Shown here piece after piece: positions 1-10,685 of a stretch of DNA of 64,000 bases. A program made the position numbers and the translations under genes. The notes below the pieces were generated by a model, which worked only from the letters and a program-made list of their open reading frames with translations, was not told where the DNA came from and searched no databases. Origin of the DNA: Leucaena leucocephala (taxonomy: Eukaryota > Streptophyta > Magnoliopsida > Fabales > Fabaceae); contig CM073535.1 of the NCBI GenBank assembly GCA_037074615.1, forward strand, positions 5,247,001 to 5,311,000, in the 5' to 3' direction. Numbering within the stretch: the first letter of the stretch is position 1; the number at the start of each line of letters is the position of its first letter.

Positions 1-235
1 ACACACACACATTATATCATTGTATTCGCCATCGTCAATAAGCTTTATTTGCTGCTGCATCTTTGTGCCGAAATAGGAAATTAGATAAGATAAGTCTAAT
101 AGTCACTCGTTTGTTGAACTCATCAATTGACATCTCTGTATTCATTTTTTGTCATTGTCTCCGTCTCTCTCTCTCTCTCTATATAGCAATGTCACGAGAA
201 GGAAAGTCTCTTGTAGTGCTAGTGGTGCTGTTGTT
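1..235. other. Intergenic, low complexity
   Basis: No gene is visible here. The stretch opens with a short AC repeat and contains a CT repeat near 168-181. The only open frame is short and shows no family resemblance. Confidence 0.5.
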
Positions 236-912
236 TAATATAAAAGTTGGATGAACTTTTTAGTAGATTAAAGAAGTCTAATAATTTAGTTAATTATTAT
301 AACTACTATAAGATATAGTTAATTAATCTGTTATATTAGTAAGTACTTCTCTGATCCTATTTATAAGGTATAAAGAGAATTTTTTTTCTATAAATGTACT
401 ATTTTACCTTTTATTTATTATTATGTTGACTTTATTTCCATGGCATATAATGTATACTTCCTCTTGTCTTAATTATAAGAGCAGTTAATTTTTTTAGATA
501 GATTAAAGAAGTCAAATAAATTAATTAACTATAACTAATATAATTGTTAGTTGACTAATTTGGGTGATTGATATGTATACAATATGAATCCATATTGAAA
601 GTTTAGAGCTAGTCATAATTATTTGATTTATTTAGCTTCTTTAATCTACTAAAAAAGCTAATTAACTCTTATAATTAGAATAATATAGAGTATTAAATAG
701 GGATAGAGTTGAAAAGTTATTAAATTTTATAGTATAGTTAATGAGGTTTAAGAATTTTTTTAATTTGTGTGAAACGTGCAAAATAACTTATAAATAGAAC
801 TATATGGGTATATAATATGAATTTATCTTGAGAGATTGTATTTGATTATAATTAATTGATCTATTTAATTTCTTTAATCTAGTTAAAAAGATAATTAACT
901 TTTATATTAAAG
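236..912. mobile_element. Cluster of nested MITE-like inverted repeats
   Basis: Several pairs of inverted arms are nested. The outer pair is at about 236-300 and 850-908, and an inner pair is at about 451-520 and 635-697. Both pairs share the motif TAGTAGATTAAAGAAG or a close variant, so they look like copies of one family, one inserted in the other. A third pair with the shared core CTATTTATAAG lies between them, starting at about 344 and ending at about 810. The inner element is flanked by TA, as in Stowaway-type (Tc1/mariner) MITEs. No coding capacity is visible. The arms are seen directly; the family assignment is inference. Confidence 0.55.
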
Positions 913-2036
913 AAGAGAGTGAGGTAGTATATATGTCATTGTCTCGATCTGTATGTGTGCGTGTGTGTAAAATAATGTCACGAGAGGGGAAGTCTCTCGT
1001 GGTGCGTGGTGCATGATATTGGCAGCTAGATTTTAGTGGTGATGTTGTTTAGAAAGAAAAAGATAAAAAAAAATTATATTTAAACTTACTGTCGTCGTCG
1101 TAGTTGTTTTCTGTGAGGATTATTGAAAACTTAACCTTCAGTAAACAACAAAAATATAAGCTAACAGGTCTAGATCCATTCCATGATCGAGAAGTTTCTT
1201 ATATATGTTTTGTACCTTGTGAACACAAACCTTTCAATATAATGATGAAGATGATGCTTATGGCTTTACTATAGCCATTATAGGGATTGCCCCGAAATAT
1301 TGGACTGTTTCCAAAAGACAAGTGTTTTCATTGTATATCTTTATTGCTCCCATTAATTCATCACTATCATTTGTCAACGTTTCAATATCAGTCGTTCATG
1401 GTGGAAACATGTCAATTGCTACATTCTCTCCAGTAGTTGAATTTGGGATTCCACCAAAACATGTCCTGAGAGAATATTCTAATAATACGTGGTCCTATAT
1501 CTTAATTATTATTTCTAAGGAAAAAAGTTATATAACAACATTGCTACGTTTTCTACCCACATTTTCTTCTCCAAAAATACGTTTTTCGTTAGGTATACAA
1601 GAACACCTGTCACTGTTATAACATGTGGGAAGATATATAAATCTCACGAAAACTATAAATGCCACATTCATTCATTCAAGTACAAGGACGATCGTGTTAG
1701 AATATGGACAACATAATAATAAAGTTTGGCTTGAACTTATTAACTCATTAATTTTTGCATTTATTGGTCATGCATGTAGCACATGTATTTTTTTTTGTCA
1801 AAGATATTAAATCTTAGTACGGAAGCACTACGGAAAACTAATATGGAAAATGTCACAACATTATAATAAATAAGCAATATACAATGGCAAATTATGATAT
1901 AAGAAAATAATATAATAAACCCTTATTATTTATTTGTTATGAGATTTTTTAGTGATTGTATTTATTCTTTAGGATTTTATAGTGATTTTTACTAAAATAA
2001 TATTATTCTAATTAATAATATTATTGATGAGCCAAG

Positions 2037-2037
<1 letters not shown>
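913..2037. other. Intergenic, no gene recognised
   Basis: AT-rich DNA with several short open frames, the longest at 1322-1621. None has codon patterns, splice context or similarity to a family I recognise, so no gene is called. Confidence 0.5.

Positions 2038-2040
<3 letters not shown>

Positions 2041-2073
<33 letters not shown>
2041..2073. repeat. TA dinucleotide microsatellite
   Basis: An uninterrupted run of TA units about 33 bp long, directly visible. Confidence 0.95.
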
Positions 2074-2075
<2 letters not shown>

Positions 2076-2541
2076 TGGAGGGTCTTGCTATCTGATAGCT
2101 CCTCCTACCTGCGAGATCTTTGGGTCAAAGATTGTTCTTTGAACAAAAAACCTGTTCTTCTTAATTAGTCTTAATTTCCCCCTCACTTATTCCAATCAAA
2201 ATATTCGTTCAAGACCTGAGAAGATATATCACGTACTTGTCTTTGCCTTCTTTTGTTTAATTGGTTAATTAATTAATCAATTAAAATTTTAGCCACCCCC
2301 TAAACCCACTATTTTGGTACAGATAGATCTCTTAGCTTTGGACAATCTTTTTCACATCTTTTAATACTTATATATATAATTATATTACTCAAATTGGATC
2401 AAATAGAAGTGTGCATGGCATGGTGTTATATATTATTTTCCCATATATATATTTTAATGTAATGTAGGGCAGGTGCTAGTGGTTATTTATTAATTTAGAT
2501 ATAAATACCTTATTTGTTATAATATATATTAATATATGAAG
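2074..2541. other. Intergenic, no gene recognised
   Basis: AT-rich sequence between the TA repeat and the CACTA element. No coding or RNA gene could be supported. Confidence 0.5.
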
Positions 2542-2644
2542 CACTACTACAAAATAGACTTTCTAAAACTTTATTTTTAAATTGGTTCTCGCAAAAACAA
2601 TTTAAAAAAATGACCGATATCATTTTTATAAATAAGGATGATAT

Positions 2645-3000
2645 ATTTATACCTGATGTACACGTGACCGGTGTGAAAGAAATAAGTGGTGGTATTTTTG
2701 TAAATATGGGTAAAATATTTACACCTGATATACACGTGATTAGTATTAAAAAAATGAGCGGTGATATTTTTATAAATAAAGGTAAAATATTTATACCTAA
2801 TATACACATGACTAGTATAAAAGATGAAATATTCTACACCTGATGTACACATGACAGGTGTAAAAGACAAAATATTCTACACCTAATGGAATGATATCCG
2901 GTGTAGTGTCCTCGTGTAAATATTCTACACCTGATGTACATATGACTGGTGTAAAAAAATAAAATATTCTACACCTGATAGAATGTCATCCGATATATAA
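2645..3000. repeat. Palindromic subterminal repeat array of the CACTA element
   Basis: About seven degenerate units follow one another. Each begins with a form of ACACCTGATGTACA and ends with a form of CAGGTGT or CCGGTGT, so each can fold on itself. Spacing is about 40-60 bp. In CACTA elements, subterminal repeats bind transposase; that role here is inference. Confidence 0.8.
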
Positions 3001-3294
3001 TGTCCTTGCTATTAAAAATTTAATAAAAATCCTTAATTTTTTGAGCTTCCTTATCTTCACAAATTACATTGTCGTCTATGGAGAAAACTAGACAAGGAAG
3101 AACACATGGTGACCGAAAGCTCCACTTTCATAACACACCATCTAAAGCACGCCAAAGAAGAAGACCTAGATATACGATGACCTATACATGTACCCATCGT
3201 TCTCTATTGTTGAAATATGTCGTTCTCGTCTCTAAAGCTCGCCACAGAAGAAGCCACATATATGCAATTGTGGGTTTCTATTTTTTTTCCTAGG

Positions 3295-3590
3295 TTTTGT
3301 TTAAGAATATTTCTGTTCACTTTTGACTAGACAAGTCGGAGGAATTGTGATGGTGTTTCTGTGATATCTTCAATCAAGTGACGATGTTTCTAGGTTTTCA
3401 TTTTTGTGTATATATTTCAGTTTTTGTTTTATTCATTTATGGGTTCTGTTTAAATATATTTTTATTTGCTTTTGAGCAGGTAACCCGAAGGAATTGTAAC
3501 AATATTTTTGTAATGTCTTTAATTAAGTGGCGATGTTTTTAGGTTTTTGTTTTTGTGTGTATATATATGAGTTTTTATTTTTTTTTGTTT
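3295..3590. repeat. Tandem duplication inside the CACTA element
   Basis: Two diverged copies of a unit of about 149 bp follow each other. Anchor pairs are GACGATGTTTCTAGG near 3380 and GGCGATGTTTTTAGG near 3529, and GGAGGAATTGTGA against CGAAGGAATTGTAA. They form most of the element's interior and encode nothing I recognise. Confidence 0.75.
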
Positions 3591-3955
3591 TTGGGTTCTT
3601 TGACTTGTTCTTTCTTCCTCTTTTTTGTTCTTTGTTTGCATTTTACAGGTACTTATTCTTTTCCATTACTCTTCTCCTCCTTCAGATTTGTGATGAAGAA
3701 GGAAAGAATTTTGGTGCTTTAATAGAGAAACTGATTTAGAAACTTCTCTAATATGAATCTAGAGTTTTTTATTCTAGATTTTTTTTATTTTTACATTACT
3801 TTTTAAACTAATTGTACGGAATAACCGATTTTAAAATTTTGATTTTCTACACCGATTGTATAGAAGAGGTGTAGAATATCAAACTTTATACATGGCCTAT
3901 TTTTACACCAAAACCCCATTTTCAAATGATTTAGAAAATCTATTTTCTAGCAGTG

Positions 3956-4869
3956 AAGTAGGCCTTGTTATTAGCTAGCTAGCTAGCTAGGCTCATAATC
4001 ACATACATATAAATTAAAGTTGACAAATAAAAACACTAGAGTGCAATTGGGCATATAGTTTAATGAGGATTTATTTAACCAACTAATGATAATGAACCCT
4101 ATCTTTTGCTATATATACTTGAAAGAAGAATATACATTTTTTAAAGAGATAAGATCATTTATAATATAAGGGAAAATTAATGTATATAATTTTATAATGA
4201 AGGGATATAGATAAATATATAGTGAGACAAGAAATGGGTGGGTATAATTCTAGTAGTAATTGGAAGCTTGACTTTTTCATTGATTACATGTTGGCACAGA
4301 TGGTTACAAGCAAAATTTGGCCAAAAGCAAATCTGATTTGATGTCTCCTTCAGTTTCATTTTGGATATTTGCCCTTCCATCAACCACAAGCTGAAATTCT
4401 TCAACAACAAAAAAAACACTTATTCTTCTTCAGTTTCTTCATTCACCCAAAAGGGAAAAAAAAAAACAAATTGAAAAACATTATAAACTGAGACCTCATA
4501 ATTTTTTTTTTTGAAGATTTATCCATAGAGAACTTTTAAAAAGTTTCACAAAAAGCCAAAGTTTTAAAACTTTGTAACTATCAGTAGGCTCTTCATTTTG
4601 TAAGGAATGAGGTTTTATGAAAAATTTAAAAATCTATAACTAATGTTTTTTCAAAAAGCTAAACTTAGTTTAAATTCTTAAACTGTATTTGAAAATTTTA
4701 AATAAATTTAAAACCCCGAGTTTTATAATTATCAATTAGCATGTATATTATACTTCATTCATAACCAAACTAAAAACTTAACAATAATACTACCATATAT
4801 AGCAATCCATGTTGATGGCACTCATATGCCTCTAACAAAGATTTAGGCTTCCTCTTAAGGAAGATTACA
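3956..4869. other. Intergenic, no gene recognised
   Basis: AT-rich DNA. Positions about 4804-4840 can be read as a peptide resembling the DGTH core of PIF/Harbinger transposases, but the match is too short to call an element. Confidence 0.4.
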
Positions 4870-6620
4870 TACTTCACTGTAAAGTTCATATATAACAACT
4901 TTATATACAAGCTTCACATGACTTTAATCAAAATATTAATATACTTTACACAAACCTCACACAACTTTAATCAAAACTAAAATATACAACTACTCTAGTC
5001 ATTCCACATTTTCAGTCTTCTTATATAGCTACCTTTTTACCCCTTGACTTAGCTGTATATTATGGAAGAAAAAGAGAGATTCAAAGAATCTCAGTAGTAA
5101 CATCAATCCTTCATATAGATATTTACAATTCAAATAAAGCATGCAAAACAAGTCATGTAAAATCTCAAACCAACATAAATGTTACCAATTATCATGTACT
5201 TATATATATTTAAAATAGTATTTTCTTAGCTGCTAGTCACTTTGGTATTCTTTCTTGAGTACAGTATAACTCTTGTGAACAATCAATCATCTTAAATTGT
5301 AACTATGTTTTATACAAGTCAAAGCATGCTTTTTGCATATCAAACTATATTTAAAAAATCAAACTATGCTTGCAATGTCTACCATGCTTACGTATGTAAA
5401 CCATATCACAAACAAACATGTAGAATTAAATACATACATATATGAAATAAAGAATTACTACCTAATTGTCTTTCTTCTAAATTTACTTCTCCATTAGTTC
5501 TTTGGTGGATTCGAGCACAAGTCAAATCCTATATGTAAGGTTTATTGATACTTAAACCTTAGCACAAAACACTTGTATAATAAGCTTCTTTAATAACCCA
5601 ACATTAACTCCTTACATTCTTGTTTTGCTCTTGTTTAGTAATCTCTCATTTCCTATTGCTGCTACTGGGCTTGGCCGATAGATTTCACTTTCTTTACATT
5701 CCAAAACACAATTAATATCATTCTCACTATAATAATTTCATATTGTATACCTTCTTAACAGTTGGCTTCTTGATTTCTTATTAACTTTCTAATAGCCCTC
5801 TTTATTGGATCTGAAAATTATTTTCTAGCTTTAAAAATTATCATTATAGCATTTTAATCACAACCGTAACTGTCAAAAATAGTTGCTAGACGTATAAGAA
5901 GAGCAAATAACAACTCCCTTTACATTTTCATAACTCACATATTCCATCTTTTAACTTTATTAACTTCTTGACTCAATCCCTTTTAATAATCAATATCTCA
6001 AAGAAATTTCGAGCAGCCCATTACATGACTCTGAAATCTCAACTTCAAAATATACTTTGTTCTCTTCAAACAACTATAATAATTTAAAGCATAGTTTTAA
6101 AAACATTCACCAATCATTTGAGTTCCCTTGACACTATTTTCCTGTGTTAAATCTGTTGTTTCAGCACTTGCTATTTCTCTAAACCTCCAAAAACACTTGT
6201 TTTACATCAATTTTACTTCCAAACTTCCAAATCACAAGTTCCAAATCAGTCATCAATATTTTATAAACTCTAAAAATCTATATATCCTTCACATCATCAA
6301 GCTTTGATTTCATAAATCGTGGCTCACACAAACCAATGCATAAAACTAGTTTAATACATCAATCTAATCACTCTAAATAGTTATTACGAAACATCCAAAA
6401 CCACCAGATTCAACATTGAAGAACCACAGTTTTAAAATCAATCATTCTCATCCATCAAGCTTAAATTTTTTAACAATACTCACCCAAAACAGAGTATCAC
6501 CTTTAGACTTGGAACAATCAGCTCATTCAGTTCCTAAATATCTCATATGTGATGAAATAAAAAACAAACAACCAAGAACACCAGCCTTAGTTCACCTATA
6601 AATAGTTAAATATTTTTAAT
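4870..6620. other. Strongly G-depleted block on the + strand
   Basis: For about 1.75 kb the + strand is conspicuously poor in G compared with C. Many 60-base lines hold only one to four G but eight to fourteen C (for example 5701-5760 and 5941-6000). No long open frame exists on either strand. Such skew can mark an old retrotransposon or an antisense transcription unit; neither is shown. A TATA-like CTATAAATAG sits at about 6596. Confidence 0.5.
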
Positions 6621-7024
6621 TATTATTCTTTCTCATGAATTTTACCTTTGACACTTTTTAATTTTAAAAAAAATACTCTTAACTATAACAACCTATTATA
6701 AATCTTCTTTATCAAAATTGATAGATCTTTCTAATATTTACCTAATTTTGACATTCCTCAAATGCTAAAATAGCAAGTTTTACCATTTTCAACATATTAA
6801 AATTCGACACTCTTGACGTTCGTTGACCAACTTTGACCAGACGTCTCTTCATCCGACGGCATATATTTAATTTCGTGGCTTATCTCTTGTGGCCCACAGT
6901 ACTGGAAAAACTTTCAGTGGGTTTAATTGCAGGGAATCTTCGTTATCATGATGATGCATACACACACATATATCATGAAAAACACGTCCCCCATATGCCA
7001 TTTATTTTTTTAATTAATTAATTA
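6621..7024. other. Intergenic, W-box-like motifs
   Basis: No gene is visible. Around 6810-6840 the motif TTGAC or TTGACC occurs several times in close succession, which is the core of WRKY-binding W-boxes. Whether it is used is unknown. Confidence 0.35.
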
Positions 7025-7493
7025 ATGTGTATTTGGATAATATTTTAGAAATGAGCTTATAAAAAAATGGCTTTTAGACAACTTATAAAAAACAATTTTT
7101 AGAGAAGAGCTTATAAAAAAAATGACTTTGAATAAATGAGTATTTGGATAATTATTTTTAAAAATATTTTTATTATTGATAAATTATAAAAAATAGCATG
7201 GGTATTAAATGAAGAGAGATAATATATAAGATGAGAGAGGAGATAGGGTGTAAGAAAAGATAAGAGAAATAGTGTAAGAAAAAGTATGAAAGAGGAGAGA
7301 GGGTATAGAAAAAAATAGAAGAGATGATATAAGAAAAAATAAGGATAATATAGTAATTCGTTAATTTATAAACTCTTTTACTGTTCTATAATATATTCTG
7401 ACAAATATGGCTATTTATTTTAAAATTTCTCTAAATTTAAATTTTCCCCAAAAAAACTTTTAAAACTATAGTTTTCACCTATACCAAACAGGC
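7025..7493 (-). mobile_element. MITE of the GTTTGGATA family, copy 1
   Basis: The left end GTATTTGGATAAT faces a right end that reads GGGCCTGTTTGGTATAG when reverse complemented. The interior is purine-rich, with runs of GAGAG and GTGTAAGAAAAG. Much of it aligns with the reverse complement of the element at 17747-18267, including the end regions, so the two are the same family in opposite orientation. No coding capacity. It ends about 200 bp before the TATA box of the cytokinin dehydrogenase gene, so it forms part of that gene's upstream region. I found no clean target duplication, and the superfamily (hAT-like or Mutator-like) is open. Confidence 0.7.
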
Positions 7494-7698
7494 CCTTAGT
7501 CTCTCATGAGTATAGCTTCGTGACGTTTTGGAATGGAGGAGGAAAATAATCTTTGGTCTTGTTCCATTGTATATTTGAACTTTGAATTTTAGCCACCTTC
7601 TCTTTCTCTCTCTTAGCCCCACCTACGACGTCGTTTCCTTCATACCGAGCAATTCCACCTTTTTCCTCCCTCCCCAGTCCCCTCCCTCATGCAAATTA

Positions 7699-7706
7699 TA
7701 TATAAA
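7699..7706 (+). promoter_or_regulatory. TATA box of the cytokinin dehydrogenase gene
   Basis: TATATAAA lies 116 bp before the start codon and is followed at once by a run of eleven C (7707-7717) and then a CT-rich leader. Position and sequence suit a plant core promoter; the transcription start is not known. Confidence 0.65.
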
Positions 7707-7821
7707 CCCCCCCCCCCTTTTCCCTTCCCTCCCTAATTTACTCTCACCCGGCCCCCACAACAACCTTCTTCTTCTTCTTCACACTTCAGCTTCTCTCTCT
7801 CTCTGCCTCTCTCCTTCAGAA

Positions 7822-10569
7822 ATGGCTGAGAATTTCCCCTTTCCTAAATATTTCGTTCTTACCTTAATAACCATAACCCGTCTGATATCAACTGTGGGAA
7901 AAACCGAGTTTACTGGGCCAAGTCAGGTTCCTTCAAATATTTCCCACAGGCTACGTGACGACCTGGAAGCCATTAAAATAGCTTCAAGCGACTACGGTAA
8001 CCTTGTTTGTGAGTCTCCTCTTGCTGTGTTTCATCCATCTTCCATTTACGACATTATCGGCTTGATACGATCTTCCTACACTAGCTCTGTTCCTTTCCAC
8101 ATCGCGGCCAGAGGACACGGCCACTCCACTCGCGGCCAAGCCATGGCTCCCAACGGCGTCGTCGTCGACATGTCCGCACTCCGGCAACACAGGCTTGGCT
8201 TCGGCATTAGCTCCGTCTTTTATGACCCTTCCGTCGGTTACTACGCCGACGTCGGAGGGGAACAGCTCTGGATTGATGTCCTTCAGGCCACGCTTCCACA
8301 CGGACTTGCACCGGCCTCGTGGACGGATTATCTTTACCTGACCGTCGGCGGCACCCTCTCTAACGCCGGCATCAGCGGCCAGACCTTCCGTTACGGACCT
8401 CAAATCAGCAATGTCCATGAAATGGATGTCATCACTGGTATGAACTAAACTCTTAAAAAAAAAAAAGCCAAGAGAAAAGAAAAAACTAACCTGTTGCTTT
8501 CTCTGGAAATTTAATTTATTTCTCTCTACTACCAACAATATTAATAAAAAAAAAAGACTGATTAGAGATGACTAGTTAAAGTACTAAACGACATAATTTT
8601 TTAAACTAAATTTCATTTGTACTCTTTCATTTTCTTCTCGGGTTCCCATATTCTGTTAAAGACTTTTCGTGATGATTTCGTTTTCTGGAAATTTGGTGGA
8701 TGTTGCCGTGTTTCATATCAGGGCCCCCCACTTTGAACAATTATCTATCAAGGACCAGTTCCCACACGGTGGTCATAGCCCCCCTTTGTTATAAGTTATT
8801 CACTAATTAATATTAAATTATTAAAACTGTTCAATAATATATATAATTTAGATCAAGCAGACTATTTAGGCTGATAATCAAGTCGCGTTTGGTCAACTTT
8901 TTTCTTAAATACAAAGCTGATGATATACTTAACCAAGACAAATTTTATGCATGCATGCAACTATAAAAATATATATAGACTGATTAATAATTATTAATTG
9001 TGATTGATTCAGGAAAAGGAGATTTGTTAACCTGCTCGCCAGAGAAGAACTCAGAACTTTTTCATGGCGTTCTTGGAGGTTTGGGACAATTTGGGATCAT
9101 AGCAAGGGCAAGAATCGCTCTTCAGCCAGCTCCAAAACGAGTACGTTATATATATAGAGAGAGAGAGAGAGAGGACAATTGACTGCCACTTTGTCTCGTA
9201 GCTACCCTTATTATTCTTCAAACTATTCATTAAGTCGTATATATAACGTCAAAACTCTGTTCCTCTCATTTTTCAACTCTCGTATTTATTGAAACTCTGC
9301 AATCTGTTCTTTTCCCAAAAATCAACAGTGTTCCCTGGTTTTATACTACGTTTCTGCATGTCTGTATACAACTTACACGTATTTCCCAAATTACAAGTTT
9401 GACCCACTGAATATTCTACAGTAACTCCAAAAAAATTTCCCTTAATTTTCCCCCCAAAATAATTGAATAAACAATTAATTTCTATATAGCATGCATGCAT
9501 TAGAATTTAGCATAGATTAATGGAGGATTTGTGTTTGGCAGGTTAAGTGGGTGAGAGTGATCTATAATGATTTCTCTGACTTCACGAGAGACCAAGAGCG
9601 ATTAATCTCAATCACTGGAGATAATGCGTTGGATTACTTGGAAGGGATACTTCTGATGCACCAAGGACCCATTAATAATTGGAGATCTTCTTTCTTTCCA
9701 TTATCAGACCACCCTAAAATAATCTCCCTCCTCATCCAACACAGCATCCTATATTGCCTCGAAGTCGTCAAATACTATGATGAAAATTCCGAACAAACGG
9801 TCGACAAGGTATACACACACACACACACACTCAATTCATACTATGATAGATGAGCATTCTGAACATAGTTTAATGATCTTTCTTTGTATGTGTGTATTAT
9901 TAGGAACTGCAAGAACTGCTTCAAGGACTGAGCTATGTTCCTGGATTTTACTACGAGAAAAATGTCACCTTTGTGGAGTTCTTGAATAGAGTTCGAAGTG
10001 GAGAGCTGAAACTTCAATCACATGGGCTATGGGATGTTCCACATCCATGGCTAAATATGTTCATCCCCAAATCTAGGATCCATGATTTTGATTCTGGGGT
10101 TTTTAAGGATATTATCCTCAAACGAAACATCACCAAAGGACCCGTCTTAGTTTATCCGATGAACCGAAGCAAGTAAGTACTCCAGGTCAATCACACTATG
10201 ATCAATTCTAATTCAGGAAAACATATTTTTTTCTGATAAAGGAAATTAAAATTTTCATTGATTCTGCACAGATGGAACGATAAAATGTCGGCGAGCATCC
10301 CAGACGAGGAAGTGTTCTACACGGTGGGATTTTTGCATTCAAGTGGGTTTGAAGATTGGAAAGAATTTGATGTTCAAAATAGGGACATATTAAAGTTCTG
10401 TGAAGAAGCTAGGATTGAGGTGAAACAGTATCTTGCTCACTACACAACACAACAAGAATGGGCAAACCATTTTGGCGTGAAATGGAGGAGTTTCCAAGAA
10501 AGAAAATATCAGTTTGATCCGAGACTGATTCTATCGCCAGGACAGAGAATCTTCAACAACATTGATTGA
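7822..10569 (+). CDS. CKX3: Cytokinin dehydrogenase, CKX3/CKX4-like
   Basis: An FAD enzyme that irreversibly breaks down cytokinins by oxidising their N6 side chain, so setting hormone level and meristem activity. Five exons: 7822-8437, 9013-9140, 9542-9808, 9904-10172 and 10272-10569. All junctions keep phase, giving 525 residues, normal for the family. Residues 1-26 look like a secretion signal. The FAD-binding segment contains AARGHGHSTRGQ, with His101 the expected site of covalent flavin attachment, then WTDYLYLTVGGTLSNAG. The cytokinin-binding half has HPWLNMFIPKSRI and ends with ILSPGQRIF. The start at 7822 is chosen because the longer upstream frame would place the TATA box and C-run inside the protein. 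The resemblance to Arabidopsis CKX3/CKX4 is from memory, so the exact paralogue is less certain than the enzyme class. Confidence 0.95.
9155..9174. repeat. GA microsatellite in CKX intron 2
   Basis: A GA run begins 14 bases after the intron 2 donor. Intron 3 likewise has an AC repeat (9812-9830) right after its donor. Confidence 0.9.
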
Positions 10570-10679
10570 TGATTTGCTACAAAATCACGTTCTTTCTTCT
10601 TTTTTTATTGCCTTATTTATTAATTTTCCCAAGAAAAAAAGTGGTATATACCGTGTGGTACTACCTCTCACTTTCAATT

Positions 10680-10685
10680 AATAAA
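10680..10685 (+). terminator. Candidate poly(A) signal of the CKX gene
   Basis: AATAAA stands 110 bp after the stop codon. Plant poly(A) signals are loose, so this is only a candidate. Confidence 0.4.

Larger units (their letters stand above)
2542..3955. mobile_element. Non-autonomous CACTA (En/Spm-type) DNA transposon
   Basis: The left end reads CACTACTACAAAATAGACTT and the right end, reverse complemented, reads CACTGCTAGAAAATAGATTT. These match at 17 of 20 bases, and the similarity continues for several more. Both ends are flanked by AAG (2539-2541 and 3956-3958), the 3-bp target duplication expected of CACTA elements. The element is 1,414 bp and encodes no recognisable transposase, so it would depend on an autonomous relative. 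The left subterminal part (about 2645-3000) carries repeated palindromic units; a unit in the opposite sense lies near 3845-3880. The interior holds a 149-bp tandem duplication. Ends and target duplication are seen directly; the superfamily follows from them. Confidence 0.9.

Noticed and set aside
1322..1621. Open frame of 99 codons
   Set aside because: No family resemblance, no splice context, and composition like the surrounding AT-rich DNA.
2510..2870. Overlapping minus-strand frames with repetitive peptides
   Set aside because: They are readings of the CACTA subterminal repeats, not a protein gene.
3069..3293. Open frame of 74 codons inside the CACTA element
   Set aside because: Contains an internal repeat but no domain I recognise; too short and unsupported to call.
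4804..4840. Peptide resembling the DGTH core of PIF/Harbinger transposase
   Set aside because: Only about a dozen codons match and the surrounding sequence does not continue the similarity.
6416..6601. Open frame of 61 codons
   Set aside because: Lies in the G-depleted block, where stop codons are rarer by composition; no other support.
7582..7821. Upstream extension of the cytokinin dehydrogenase frame
   Set aside because: It would translate through the TATA box and C-run and hide the signal peptide; the Met at 7822 fits the family.
7984..8538. Long minus-strand frame of 184 codons
   Set aside because: Antisense shadow of cytokinin dehydrogenase exon 1.
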